A DNA stretch of 64,000 nucleotides from an uncultured Collinsella sp. Its GTDB lineage: Bacteria > Actinomycetota > Coriobacteriia > Coriobacteriales > Coriobacteriaceae. The stretch spans positions 1 to 64,000 of the forward strand of contig CABUTO010000001.1 in the NCBI GenBank assembly GCA_902494535.1. Reading direction: 5' to 3'. This document shows, piece by piece, positions 17,637 to 25,968 of the stretch. Each line of letters begins with the position of its first letter. Positions within the stretch are counted from its first letter, which is position 1. A model generated the notes under the pieces. The model had not been told where the DNA came from, searched no databases, and saw nothing but the letters and a program-made list of their open reading frames with translations. Position numbers and translations under genes: made by a program.

Positions 17637-18412
17637 TGCTTCAGGACTATTCTAAATTCGTTGAGCTCAAGCGCGTTCCCGTAATCGATGTTCCGATTAC
17701 GGGAACCAATATGTCTGAGTGTGTCGAGTTTCTCACTCGCCATATAGATGAGCTACATGGCGAATATATTTGCGTTTCCAATGCTCATACCTCGGTTATG
17801 GCCCATGACGACCCTTCCTATTGGGCCTGCCAAGCTGACTCCCTCATGTCCGTTCCCGACGGCAAGCCTTTATCTGTCGTCGGACGTAAAACAATAGAGT
17901 CTATGGGGCGTGTAACTGGACCCGATCTGATGCGAGAGATATTCAATATTTCCTTGCAGCAAGGATGGAGCCATTACTTCTACGGTAACGAGCAGAAGAA
18001 TCTCGACGCTCTCAAAAATTCACTTCAAGAGGAATATCCAGGCCTGGAAATCGCTGGCATGGAGCCTTCGGTTTTCCGACCGCTCTCCGACAGCGAGAAG
18101 CGAGACCTTTCGCGACGTATCGCTGATTCGGATGCAGACTTCGCATGGATTGCTCTTGGCGCGCCCCGTCAAGAAGTTCTTATGCACGACCTCAAGGGAG
18201 GGCCACAGCCATTGATGATCGGTGTTGGCGGAGCGTTCAACGTTCTCGCCGGCGTGGTGCCAGAGGCGCCGATGTGGATTCAAAACCTGAGTCTCGAGTG
18301 GCTATACAGACTTATTCAAGAGCCGAAGCGGCTTTTCAAACGATACCTCGTAACTAATACGAAATTTCTCTTTTACCAGTTTACAAAAGCCAAACGTAAG
18401 GAAGGCAAATAG
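17636..18412 (+). CDS. WecG/TagA/CpsF-family glycosyltransferase
   Basis: This GT26 protein of about 258 residues probably adds the second sugar (N-acetylmannosamine-type in WecG/TagA) to the lipid-linked primer. Family features are TGTNMSECVEFL, VSNAHTSVMAHDDPSYWA, DGKPLSVVGR, TGPDLMREIF, FYGNEQKNLD and WIALGAPRQEVLMHD. The ATG at 17636 overlaps the preceding stop as TAATG; a GTG two codons upstream is possible. Base composition is visibly less GC-rich than the genes on both sides, which suggests a separately acquired cassette. Confidence 0.87.
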   Translation: MLQDYSKFVELKRVPVIDVPITGTNMSECVEFLTRHIDELHGEYICVSNAHTSVMAHDDPSYWACQADSLMSVPDGKPLSVVGRKTIESMGRVTGPDLMREIFNISLQQGWSHYFYGNEQKNLDALKNSLQEEYPGLEIAGMEPSVFRPLSDSEKRDLSRRIADSDADFAWIALGAPRQEVLMHDLKGGPQPLMIGVGGAFNVLAGVVPEAPMWIQNLSLEWLYRLIQEPKRLFKRYLVTNTKFLFYQFTKAKRKEGK

Positions 18413-19471
18413 ATGAACGATTCGACCACCTTTAAAGACAAGACTCTGATGATCACGGGCGGCACCGGCTCGTTCGGCAACACCGTGCTCAAGCACTTCA
18501 TGAACACCGACCTGGCCGAGATCCGCATCTTCTCCCGCGACGAGAAGAAGCAGGACGACATGCGCCACCGCCTGCAGGAGAAGTCGCCCGAGCTCGCCTC
18601 CAAGGTGCGCTTCTTCATCGGCGACGTCCGAAACGCCCAGAGCGTGCGCGACGCCATGCACGGGGTGGACTACATCTTCCACGCCGCCGCCCTCAAGCAG
18701 GTGCCCTCCTGCGAGTTCTTCCCCATGGAGGCCGTGCGCACCAACGTCATCGGCACGGACAACGTCCTGCACGCCGCCATCGACGAGGGCGTGGACCGCG
18801 TCGTGTGCCTGTCCACCGACAAGGCGGCATACCCCATCAACGCCATGGGCAAGTCCAAGGCCATGATGGAGTCCATCATCTACGCCAACGCCCGCAACGG
18901 CGCAGGACGCACCACCATCTGCTGCACCCGCTACGGCAACGTCATGTGCTCGCGCGGCAGCGTCATCCCGCTGTTCATCGACCGCATCCGCAAGGGCGAG
19001 CCGCTCACGGTCACCGACCCCAACATGACCCGCTTCCTCATGAACCTGGACGAGGCCGTCGACCTGGTGCAGTTCGCCTTCGAGCACGCCAACCCCGGCG
19101 ACCTGTTCATCCAGAAGGCGCCGGCGTCGACCATCGGCGACCTCGCCGAGGCCGTCCAGGAGGTCTTCGGCCGCGTGGGCACCCAGGTCATCGGCACCCG
19201 CCACGGCGAGAAGCTCTACGAGACCCTCATGACCCGAGAGGAGCGCCTGCGCGCCGAGGACATGGGCGGCTACTACCGCGTGTCCTGCGACTCGCGCGAC
19301 CTGAACTACGACAAGTTCGTCGTCGACGGCGAGGTTGAGACCCAGGCCGACGAGTCCTACACCTCCCACAACACCGAGAGGCTCGACGTTGCGGGCACCA
19401 TCGCCAAGATCAAGACCGCCGAGTACGTGCAGCTGGCCCTGGAGGGCCGCGAGCACGAGGCGGTGCAGTAG
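18413..19471 (+). CDS. capE: UDP-GlcNAc 4,6-dehydratase/5-epimerase (FnlA/CapE type)
   Basis: This 352-residue extended SDR carries out the first step of UDP-N-acetyl-L-fucosamine synthesis. The NAD(P) site MITGGTGSFGNTVL is at residues 13-26, HAAALKQVPSCEFFP near residue 93, and the catalytic segment STDKAAYPINAMGKSKAMME near residue 140. RFLMNLDEAVDLV and TRHGEKLYETLMTREE follow, as in CapE/WbjB. The last 50 residues include SHNTERLD, typical of this enzyme. It is very GC-rich. It is followed by capF and capG in the same order as in Staphylococcus aureus serotype 5/8 loci, which supports the assignment. Confidence 0.9.
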   Translation: MNDSTTFKDKTLMITGGTGSFGNTVLKHFMNTDLAEIRIFSRDEKKQDDMRHRLQEKSPELASKVRFFIGDVRNAQSVRDAMHGVDYIFHAAALKQVPSCEFFPMEAVRTNVIGTDNVLHAAIDEGVDRVVCLSTDKAAYPINAMGKSKAMMESIIYANARNGAGRTTICCTRYGNVMCSRGSVIPLFIDRIRKGEPLTVTDPNMTRFLMNLDEAVDLVQFAFEHANPGDLFIQKAPASTIGDLAEAVQEVFGRVGTQVIGTRHGEKLYETLMTREERLRAEDMGGYYRVSCDSRDLNYDKFVVDGEVETQADESYTSHNTERLDVAGTIAKIKTAEYVQLALEGREHEAVQ

Positions 19472-19472
19472 G

Positions 19473-20690
19473 GTGCGCGTCCTCGTCACCGGCGCGAGGG
19501 GCTTCGTGGGCAGGAACCTCTGCTGCGCGCTGAAGAACATAAGGGACGGCAAGGACCGCCGCGCGAAATACCAGCCGCTCCTTCCCCTCGAGGTCATGGA
19601 GTACGACATCGACTCGGCGCCCGGGGAGCTGGAGGAGTTCTGCTCCCGCGCCGACTTCGTCTTCAACCTGGCCGGCGTCAACCGCCCAAAGGAGCAATCC
19701 GAGTTCATGGAGGGCAACTTCGGGTTCGCCTCCACGCTGCTCGACACGCTCGAGCGCCACGGGAACAAGTGCCCCGTCATGCTCTCCAGCTCCGCGCAGG
19801 CGAGCCTGTCGGGCCGCTTCGAGGGCTCGGTCTACGGCGAGTCCAAGCTCGCGGGGGAGGGCCTGTTCCGGGAGTACTCTGAGCGCACGGGCGCCCCCGT
19901 GCTCATCTATCGCTTCCCGAACCTCTACGGCAAGTGGTGCCGCCCGCGATACAACTCCGCCGTCGCCACCTTCTGCGACGCCATCGCCAACGGCCGCCCC
20001 TACACCGTGAACGACCCCTCGGTGGAGCTGGAGCTCCTCTACATCGACGACCTGGTCGACGAGATGCTGGGCGCCCTGCTGGGGCGTGAGCACCGCTGCG
20101 GATACGAGGGCCTCGAGCGCGTCGACGGTGACGGGTTCTGCTACGTCCCCGGGACCGACGTGAAGACCCTGGGCGAGATCGTCTGCCTGCTCGACAGCTT
20201 CCGCGACAGCCGCGAGACGCTGTCGGTGCCCGACCTTTCGGAGGGCTCCTTCTCCAAGAAGCTGTGGAGCACGTTCCTGTCCTACTACGAGCCGGGGCAC
20301 TTCGCCTATAGCCTGAAGCCCAACACCGACGACCGAGGCTCGTTCACCGAGTTCCTGCGCACGCCCGAGCGCGGCCAGGTCTCCGTCAACGTGAGCAAGC
20401 CCGGCATCACCAAGGGCAACCACTGGCACATGAGCAAGTGGGAGAGGTTCCTGGTGGTCTCCGGCACCGCGTCGATCAAGCTGAGGAAAGTAGGGGAGGA
20501 TGCCGAGGGGAACCCGTTCCCCGTCGACGAGTACATAGTTTCTGGGTCTGACATGCGCGCCGTGGAGATGATCCCGGGCTACACGCACTCCATAACCAAC
20601 CTGTCCGACACCGAGGACCTCGTGACGGTCATGTGGGCCAACGAGCCCTTCGACCCCGAGAGCCCCGACACCTACTACGAGGAGGTCTAG
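19473..20690 (+). CDS. capF: UDP-6-deoxy-HexNAc reductase/epimerase with cupin domain (FnlB/CapF type)
   Basis: This 405-residue bifunctional enzyme performs the second step toward UDP-L-FucNAc. An N-terminal SDR domain carries VLVTGARGFVGRNL at residues 3-16, and SSSAQAS...YGESKLAGE supplies the YxxxK site. From about residue 285 there is a RmlC-like cupin: DDRGSFTEFLRT, KGNHWHMSKWERFLVVSG and PGYTHSITNL. This two-domain build is diagnostic of CapF. The GTG start lies 1 base after the capE stop. Confidence 0.9.
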   Translation: MRVLVTGARGFVGRNLCCALKNIRDGKDRRAKYQPLLPLEVMEYDIDSAPGELEEFCSRADFVFNLAGVNRPKEQSEFMEGNFGFASTLLDTLERHGNKCPVMLSSSAQASLSGRFEGSVYGESKLAGEGLFREYSERTGAPVLIYRFPNLYGKWCRPRYNSAVATFCDAIANGRPYTVNDPSVELELLYIDDLVDEMLGALLGREHRCGYEGLERVDGDGFCYVPGTDVKTLGEIVCLLDSFRDSRETLSVPDLSEGSFSKKLWSTFLSYYEPGHFAYSLKPNTDDRGSFTEFLRTPERGQVSVNVSKPGITKGNHWHMSKWERFLVVSGTASIKLRKVGEDAEGNPFPVDEYIVSGSDMRAVEMIPGYTHSITNLSDTEDLVTVMWANEPFDPESPDTYYEEV

Positions 20691-20694
20691 CCGC

Positions 20695-21876
20695 ATGGGC
20701 AAGGACTATTCCGATATCGCATTCAAGGACGACGGCCGCCTGAAGCTCCTTATCATCGTGGGCACGCGCCCCGAGGTCATCCGCCTGTCCGAGGTCATCA
20801 AGAAGTGCCGCCGCCACTTCGACTGCCTGCTGGCGCACACCGGGCAGAACTACGACTACACGCTCAACGGCATCTTCTTCCGCGAACTGTCGCTGGACGA
20901 CCCCGACGTCTACCTGGACGCCGTGGGCGCCGACCTGGGCGAGACCGTGGGCAACATCATCGCCGCGAGCTACAAGCTCATGGTGCAGGTACAGCCCGAC
21001 GCGCTGCTGATCCTGGGCGACACCAACAGCTGCCTGTCCGCCATCGCGGCCAAGCGCCTGCACATCCCCATCTTCCACATGGAGGCCGGCAACCGCTGCA
21101 AGGACGAGTGCCTGCCCGAGGAGACCAACCGCCGCATCGTCGACGTGATCTCCGACGTCAACCTGGCCTACTCCGAGCACGCCCGCCGCTACCTCAAGGA
21201 CACCGGCTGCGCCCCGGAGCGCACCTACGTCACGGGCTCTCCCATGGCCGAGGTCCTGCGCGCCAACCTGGGCAAGATCGAGGCCTCCGACGTCCTCTCC
21301 GAGCTCGGCCTGGAGCCCAAGCGCTACATGCTGCTGTCCGCGCACCGCGAGGAGAACATCGACACCGAGGCGAACTTCACGAGCCTGTTCACCGCCATCA
21401 ACGCGCTGGCCGAGAGGTACGACATGCCGATCCTGTACTCCTGCCACCCGCGCTCCCGCAAGCGCCTGGAGGCCACCGGCTTCGAGCTCGACCCGCGCGT
21501 GCGCATGCACGAGCCCATGGGCTTCCACGACTACAACTGCCTGCAGATGAACGCCTTCGCGGTTGTCTCCGACTCCGGCACCCTGCCCGAGGAGTCCAGC
21601 TTCTTCGCGAGCGTCGGCCGCCCGTTCCCGGCTGTGTGCATCCGCACCTCCACCGAGCGCCCGGAGGCCCTGGACAAGGCCTGCTTCACGCTGGCCGGTA
21701 TCTCTGAGAAGGGTCTGCTGCAGGCCGTCCGCACCGCCGTCGAGCTCGACGCCGAGGGGTCGCTTCCCGAGGCGCCCGTTCCCGACTACGCCGACGAGAA
21801 CGTCTCCACCAAGGTGGTCAAGATCATCCAGAGCTACACAGGCGTCGTGGACAAGATGGTGTGGAGGAAAGCGTAG
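20695..21876 (+). CDS. capG: UDP-N-acetyl-hexosamine 2-epimerase (FnlC/CapG type)
   Basis: This 393-residue non-hydrolysing 2-epimerase of the WecB fold completes UDP-L-FucNAc. It has IIVGTRPEVIRLSEVI at residues 18-33, HTGQNYDYTLNGIFF, LGDTNSCLSAIAAKRL, HMEAGNRCKDECLPEETNRR, SAHREENIDTEANF and SDSGTLPEESSFFA. The residues differ slightly from housekeeping WecB (NGIFFRELSLDDPD), as in CapG/FnlC. It follows capF by 4 bases. Confidence 0.9.
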   Translation: MGKDYSDIAFKDDGRLKLLIIVGTRPEVIRLSEVIKKCRRHFDCLLAHTGQNYDYTLNGIFFRELSLDDPDVYLDAVGADLGETVGNIIAASYKLMVQVQPDALLILGDTNSCLSAIAAKRLHIPIFHMEAGNRCKDECLPEETNRRIVDVISDVNLAYSEHARRYLKDTGCAPERTYVTGSPMAEVLRANLGKIEASDVLSELGLEPKRYMLLSAHREENIDTEANFTSLFTAINALAERYDMPILYSCHPRSRKRLEATGFELDPRVRMHEPMGFHDYNCLQMNAFAVVSDSGTLPEESSFFASVGRPFPAVCIRTSTERPEALDKACFTLAGISEKGLLQAVRTAVELDAEGSLPEAPVPDYADENVSTKVVKIIQSYTGVVDKMVWRKA

Positions 21877-21878
21877 CT

Positions 21879-22406
21879 ATGGGTCTCGCCTATAGGATCC
21901 TCGACGGCATCCCCCGTGCTTACAACAAGCTACTTCTTATGCCCTCGCTACGGCGCTCCTTTGCTGCTTGCGGCAAGAACGTGACCCTGGGCCGCCGCAG
22001 CGAGATTGCCGGAGCGGGCAATATCTACATGGGCCATGACGTGTACCTTGGCCCTGGAACAACGCTGCTCACAACCCGGGCGAAAATTCACATCGGCGAC
22101 TATGTCATGAGCGGACCCAAACTTACCGTTATCACCGGCGATCACCGCACCGACATCCTCGATCGCCCCATGATGGAACTTACCGATGAGGACAAGCTCC
22201 CCGATAACGACCAGGATGTCGTTATCGGTAATGACGTGTGGATGGGCAGTGGAGTGACGATTCTAAAGGGTGTCCACGTCTCTGATCATTCCGTTATTGC
22301 CGCCGGTGCCGTCGTAACCAAAGATGTAGAGCCTGAGTATTCAATCTGGGGGGGGGTTCCTGCTCGCATGATTTCTATGAGACCAGGATTTGATGAACAT
22401 GAATAA
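21879..22406 (+). CDS. Hexapeptide-repeat O-acetyltransferase
   Basis: This 175-residue left-handed beta-helix acyltransferase has an N-terminal helix, then hexapeptide repeats (ITLGRRSEIAG-like, NIYMGHDVYLGPGTTLLT). The acceptor-loop region VITGDHRTDI contains a candidate catalytic His, and VVIGNDVWMGSGVTILKGVHVSDHSVIAAGA repeats follow, the last typical of the CysE/LacA/NodL family. It probably O-acetylates a capsule sugar using acetyl-CoA. The ATG at 21879 has TGGAGG 11 bases upstream, and the gene starts 2 bases after the capG stop. It marks the switch from GC-rich to AT-richer DNA. Confidence 0.82.
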   Translation: MGLAYRILDGIPRAYNKLLLMPSLRRSFAACGKNVTLGRRSEIAGAGNIYMGHDVYLGPGTTLLTTRAKIHIGDYVMSGPKLTVITGDHRTDILDRPMMELTDEDKLPDNDQDVVIGNDVWMGSGVTILKGVHVSDHSVIAAGAVVTKDVEPEYSIWGGVPARMISMRPGFDEHE

Positions 22407-23340
22407 AGGCAAAATCGAATATCGCGCAATGCAGTTGCGATATTGTGTGAGACGGTTTGCGTATAAGGCCGGCAAACAAGAATATTTGCCAAAGTCTGCA
22501 TTAAATCGCGACGATTTCAATACGGTTATTTCGAACTTAATTTTATCTGGTAAGCCAATCATGGTAGGCCGGTTTGGTAGTCAAGAGGCTCGTGCAACCG
22601 CTTGGGCGCTTGGCGTTGCCAAAGGATACGATAAGGCCATTCCTCTCTATGTTCAGAAACGCATGGCGCTAGGGCCTGGCTTTTTCCCGGCAGACGACGA
22701 ACATATCAGGCGCTTCGGTCTTCTCATGGCCAAATCGGCAGCTGATTTGGATGCCCTGGCCTATTGGGACTCATTCATGCAGCAATGGCTTTTGAAAGAG
22801 GTTTGTGCTGAAGGCATCACCATTTCATATCTAGAAAACCTTGAGCCTTATCGAAATCAGGGCAATCCGTGGACGGCAGCTCTATCTGGCAAGCGCGTGC
22901 TTGTTGTCCACCCTTTTGCAAAAAGTATTGAAGCTCAATATTCACGCAAAGAGCAGTTGTTTACAAATAGAAACTTATTACCAGACTTTGAATTGCAGAC
23001 ACTCGTTCCACCTCAAACGATAGCGGGCAGCGCTGATGCCCGTTATACCGATTGGTTTGATGCTTTGAAGCATCTTGAGTTTGAAGTTGACTCCAGGGAG
23101 TTTGATGTCGCAATCATTGGCTGTGGAGCGTATGGTTTTCCCTTGGCATCTCACGTGAAACGTTCTGGGCGGCAAGCGATTCATGGGGGGGGGATGGTTC
23201 AGATGCTTTTCGGCATCAAGGGGAAGCGCTGGGACCTCAAACCTATCTCCAAGGAGCTTTACAACTCAAGCTGGATCAGGCCGAGTATGGAAGAGCGGCC
23301 TGAACATGCGAATGAAGTGGAGAATGGATGCTACTGGTAA
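22393..23340 (+). CDS. Probable GT-D-fold glycosyltransferase
   Basis: This protein of about 315 residues is not matched with certainty. IMVGRFGSQEARATAWALG near residue 57 resembles the RFGDGE motif of DUF1792/GT-D glycosyltransferases, with SQE in place of DGE. KRVLVVHPFAKSIEAQ and FDVAIIGCGAYGFPLASHVK, plus the final AIHGGGMVQMLFG, also occur in that family. The start overlaps the acetyltransferase by 14 bases; ATGs at 22393 and 22399 are both possible. Its position among capsule transferases agrees with transfer of one residue of the repeat unit. Confidence 0.6.
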   Translation: MNMNKGKIEYRAMQLRYCVRRFAYKAGKQEYLPKSALNRDDFNTVISNLILSGKPIMVGRFGSQEARATAWALGVAKGYDKAIPLYVQKRMALGPGFFPADDEHIRRFGLLMAKSAADLDALAYWDSFMQQWLLKEVCAEGITISYLENLEPYRNQGNPWTAALSGKRVLVVHPFAKSIEAQYSRKEQLFTNRNLLPDFELQTLVPPQTIAGSADARYTDWFDALKHLEFEVDSREFDVAIIGCGAYGFPLASHVKRSGRQAIHGGGMVQMLFGIKGKRWDLKPISKELYNSSWIRPSMEERPEHANEVENGCYW

Positions 23341-23366
23341 GGCACGGCAAGCAGGGGCTGGATTTC

Positions 23367-24428
23367 ATGGCTAGTCGTGTGCTTATGGTAGGGCCGTCAC
23401 CTGAGGCCTGGGGTGGCGTAGCAACTGTTGAGAAGAATATCTTGGATGCGGTCGCATCGACGGGTCGAGAGGTTCATTTCGTTGCAACGATGCGTGATGG
23501 ATCGAAGTTCACGAAAATTTTGATGTTTCCGCAAGCATTTTTCGAGGTTCGTCGTGAACTCCGACAATGCGATGTTTGCCACATCCACACTGCGCTTGGC
23601 ATGAGCTACAAGAGGAAATATCTGATTTGCAAGGAAGCGGCAAAGGCCAATGTGCCTTATATCCTCCATGTTCATGAGGGTGATTTTGAGAACCAGTACG
23701 AACATATGGGCGCCGGTGAACAGACGAAGGTTCGCTGGATGCTGCAGAATGCTTCCCGAGTCATAGCTCTCTCCGAGGAGTGGAGGAGCTATTTCGTCAG
23801 AAAGTTTAAGCTAGCAAATATTGTGGTGCTTGAAAATGCTGTATTTGTTCCGCAGGAGGTAAGTGAGCAAAAGGATCCTACGAAGTTTTACTTCTTGGGA
23901 CGCATGTGCCCTAAGAAGGGTGTAGATACCCTTCTTAGGGCTGTTCGCTGTCTTCTTTTGACCCATCCCGAAACGAAAGTAATGCTTGCTGGGGGTGGCG
24001 AAGAACTGGAAAGCTATCAGCAGCTCGCCAACGAGTTGGGCGTTGGACGCAACGTCGAGTTTCTTGGCTGGGCCGACGATCTCATGAAGGCAAGACTTTC
24101 CGATGAGTGCCTTACATCCGTGCTCCCCTCGGATGCTGAAGGGTTGCCCATGTGCGTGCTCGAGTCTATGGCAGCTGGGTGTGCCTCCATCGCCACTAGA
24201 GTGGGCGGCCTACCAAGTCTCATCGATGATGGGGTAAACGGTCTGCTTGTAGAGCCGCGTGACCCAGAGGGTCTTGCGAAGGCGATGAGCAGGTGCATCG
24301 AGGCCCCTGACTGGGCTCGGATGATTGCGCAACGCGGTCGCCAAACCATTATTGAACGTTACTCCATGAAGGCCTATCTCAAAAAACTGGAGTGTATTTA
24401 TGAAAAAGTTGCGCGCGGTGGTGAGTGA
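23367..24428 (+). CDS. GT4-family glycosyltransferase
   Basis: This 353-residue GT-B enzyme has MVGPSPEAWGGVATVEKNIL at the N-terminus, with the Gly-rich acceptor loop. HVHEGDFENQYEHMG lies in the middle, and the C-terminal domain has FLGRMCPKKGVDTLLRAV, MLAGGGEELESYQQLA, VLPSDAEGLPMCVLESMAAG and VEPRDPEGLAKAM. The EGLPMCVLESMAAG (EX7E) motif is complete. The start at 23367 is chosen by homology to family N-termini; the open frame extends 13 codons upstream into the previous gene. It is expected to add one sugar at the cytoplasmic membrane face. Confidence 0.85.
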   Translation: MASRVLMVGPSPEAWGGVATVEKNILDAVASTGREVHFVATMRDGSKFTKILMFPQAFFEVRRELRQCDVCHIHTALGMSYKRKYLICKEAAKANVPYILHVHEGDFENQYEHMGAGEQTKVRWMLQNASRVIALSEEWRSYFVRKFKLANIVVLENAVFVPQEVSEQKDPTKFYFLGRMCPKKGVDTLLRAVRCLLLTHPETKVMLAGGGEELESYQQLANELGVGRNVEFLGWADDLMKARLSDECLTSVLPSDAEGLPMCVLESMAAGCASIATRVGGLPSLIDDGVNGLLVEPRDPEGLAKAMSRCIEAPDWARMIAQRGRQTIIERYSMKAYLKKLECIYEKVARGGE

Positions 24429-24525
24429 TTATTAACGCCTGCACTAACAGTATACTGCGAAGGAACTTGCTTTCTGATCGCAAGAGCCCCTCGCGATTGA
24501 GAGGCAAGCTTTATTCCAATAAATT

Positions 24526-24800
24526 GCGTTGCACTGTCTGCCATCAAAGAACGAGGGACTTCCTATGAGCATCCTCGAGGCCATGGCGATAGACGTTTCA
24601 ACCATTGCGACTCCTGCAGGTGGAACCCCTCAACTCATAAATGATGGAGTTGTCGGGTTTCTCGTAACGGGCGATAACAATAAAGTTTTAGCGTCGGATT
24701 GAGTAATTTTCTCGGATCGCTCGAGCTTAGAAAAGACATGGATCTATCAGCTCGCAATAAAATATGCGGCTCATTTGATATCAATCTGCCGTGTAGTTAA
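24526..24800 (+). pseudogene. Relic of a GT4 glycosyltransferase C-terminus
   Basis: Read from 24526, the frame gives CLPSKNEGLPMSILEAMA and then PAGGTPQLINDGVVGFLVTG, an unmistakable GT4 C-terminal EX7E region, until a TGA at 24700. A shift of frame after 24702 restores GSLELRKDMDLSARNKICG and ends at TAA 24798-24800. The N-terminal two thirds are missing. The relic is a decayed remnant of a third glycosyltransferase between two intact ones. The rest of the 24429-24848 gap holds nothing I can read. Confidence 0.75.
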
Positions 24801-24848
24801 CGAATTGAAATTTATAGCGATTTGATCAGTGTAAACTAGAGGAATAAA

Positions 24849-25934
24849 TTGAAATATACGAATTCAGCTCAAGAAGCTGGACATATTGTCTTTGTTCATC
24901 CTTCCTTGATGGGTGGCGGTGCCGAGCGCGTCTCTCTTGCGCTTGCTTCGTACTTCGTTTCTCATGGTATTAGATTTACTTATTTCTTGACTAAAAGTAA
25001 CGTTATTGAATATGATGTACCAGATGGAGTTGAAGTGTGTTCTGAGTTTGCAGACGCTTCGCTCAAGCCACTCGACCAGGTCAAGCTAATACGGCGTTTT
25101 GTTTCCGAACGGCCCAAAGCCACGGTGATTTCATTTTTGCCACATCAAAACATGTATACGCTGATGGCGACCATCGGACTCCCAAACAGGGTTATTGTTT
25201 CGGTGCGAAACGATCCGAGATATGATTTTCCTGGCAATAAGATTCTCCCATTCATTAGAAACATGTTGTATCGAAGGTCCGATGCAATTGTGTTTCAGAC
25301 AAAAAGCCAGGCAAGTTTAATGCCGAGATACCTTCAGACGAATTCAAAAATCATCTTAAATCCAATATCTAGTGAACTGCCTGAACCGTATTCTGGGCTT
25401 AGAAGAAAAGCAATCGTCACAGCGGGACGGCTTGAACTTCAAAAAAATCACTCGATGACAATCAGGTCATTTGAGCTGTTTCATAAAAAACACCCTGAAT
25501 ATATTCTTGAAATCTTTGGCAAGGGAAGCCTTCAATCAGAACTAGAAAACCTTGTTCATAGCCTTGACATGGATGATTCAATCAAATTTATGGGCTTTTC
25601 TTCTGACGCTCTTTTGCACATTAGAACTGCATCGGCTTTTGTAATGTCATCAAAGTTCGAGGGTCTATCTAATTCGATGCTTGAGTCCTTGTGCATGGGG
25701 GTTCCAACAATTTGCACCAAATGTGGCGGTGGTGGAGCAGAAGCAGTTATTCGGAATGGCGTGAACGGCATTTTGGTCGATATTGATGACGATATAGCTG
25801 AGAGCGAAGCGTTAAACAAGATCGTCGAAGATAAGTCCTATTCGAATCATTTGTCTAATAATGCCCTGATGCTAAGGCAGTCTCTTTCTTTAGAAACTAT
25901 TGGCAATGAATGGGCAAATCTTCTCTTTAAATAG
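24849..25934 (+). CDS. GT4-family glycosyltransferase
   Basis: This 361-residue GT-B enzyme begins HIVFVHPSLMGGGAERVSLAL, the GGAERV acceptor loop of the N-acetylgalactosamine/hexosamine transferase subgroup. ISVRNDPR-like sequence (VIVSVRNDPRYDF) lies in the middle. The C-terminal domain has VTAGRLELQKNHSMTIRSF, LEIFGKGSLQSELE and MSSKFEGLSNSMLESLCMG, with the EX7E pair present. The TTG start is supported by AGAGGA 5 bases upstream. AT-rich. Confidence 0.85.
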   Translation: MKYTNSAQEAGHIVFVHPSLMGGGAERVSLALASYFVSHGIRFTYFLTKSNVIEYDVPDGVEVCSEFADASLKPLDQVKLIRRFVSERPKATVISFLPHQNMYTLMATIGLPNRVIVSVRNDPRYDFPGNKILPFIRNMLYRRSDAIVFQTKSQASLMPRYLQTNSKIILNPISSELPEPYSGLRRKAIVTAGRLELQKNHSMTIRSFELFHKKHPEYILEIFGKGSLQSELENLVHSLDMDDSIKFMGFSSDALLHIRTASAFVMSSKFEGLSNSMLESLCMGVPTICTKCGGGGAEAVIRNGVNGILVDIDDDIAESEALNKIVEDKSYSNHLSNNALMLRQSLSLETIGNEWANLLFK

Positions 25935-25968
25935 ATTCGCCCAAACGTCTCCAATAAGGAAAACAGAA

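Noticed and set aside
18302..19780. Minus-strand frame opposite capE
   Set aside because: GC-driven antisense frame over a complete SDR enzyme.
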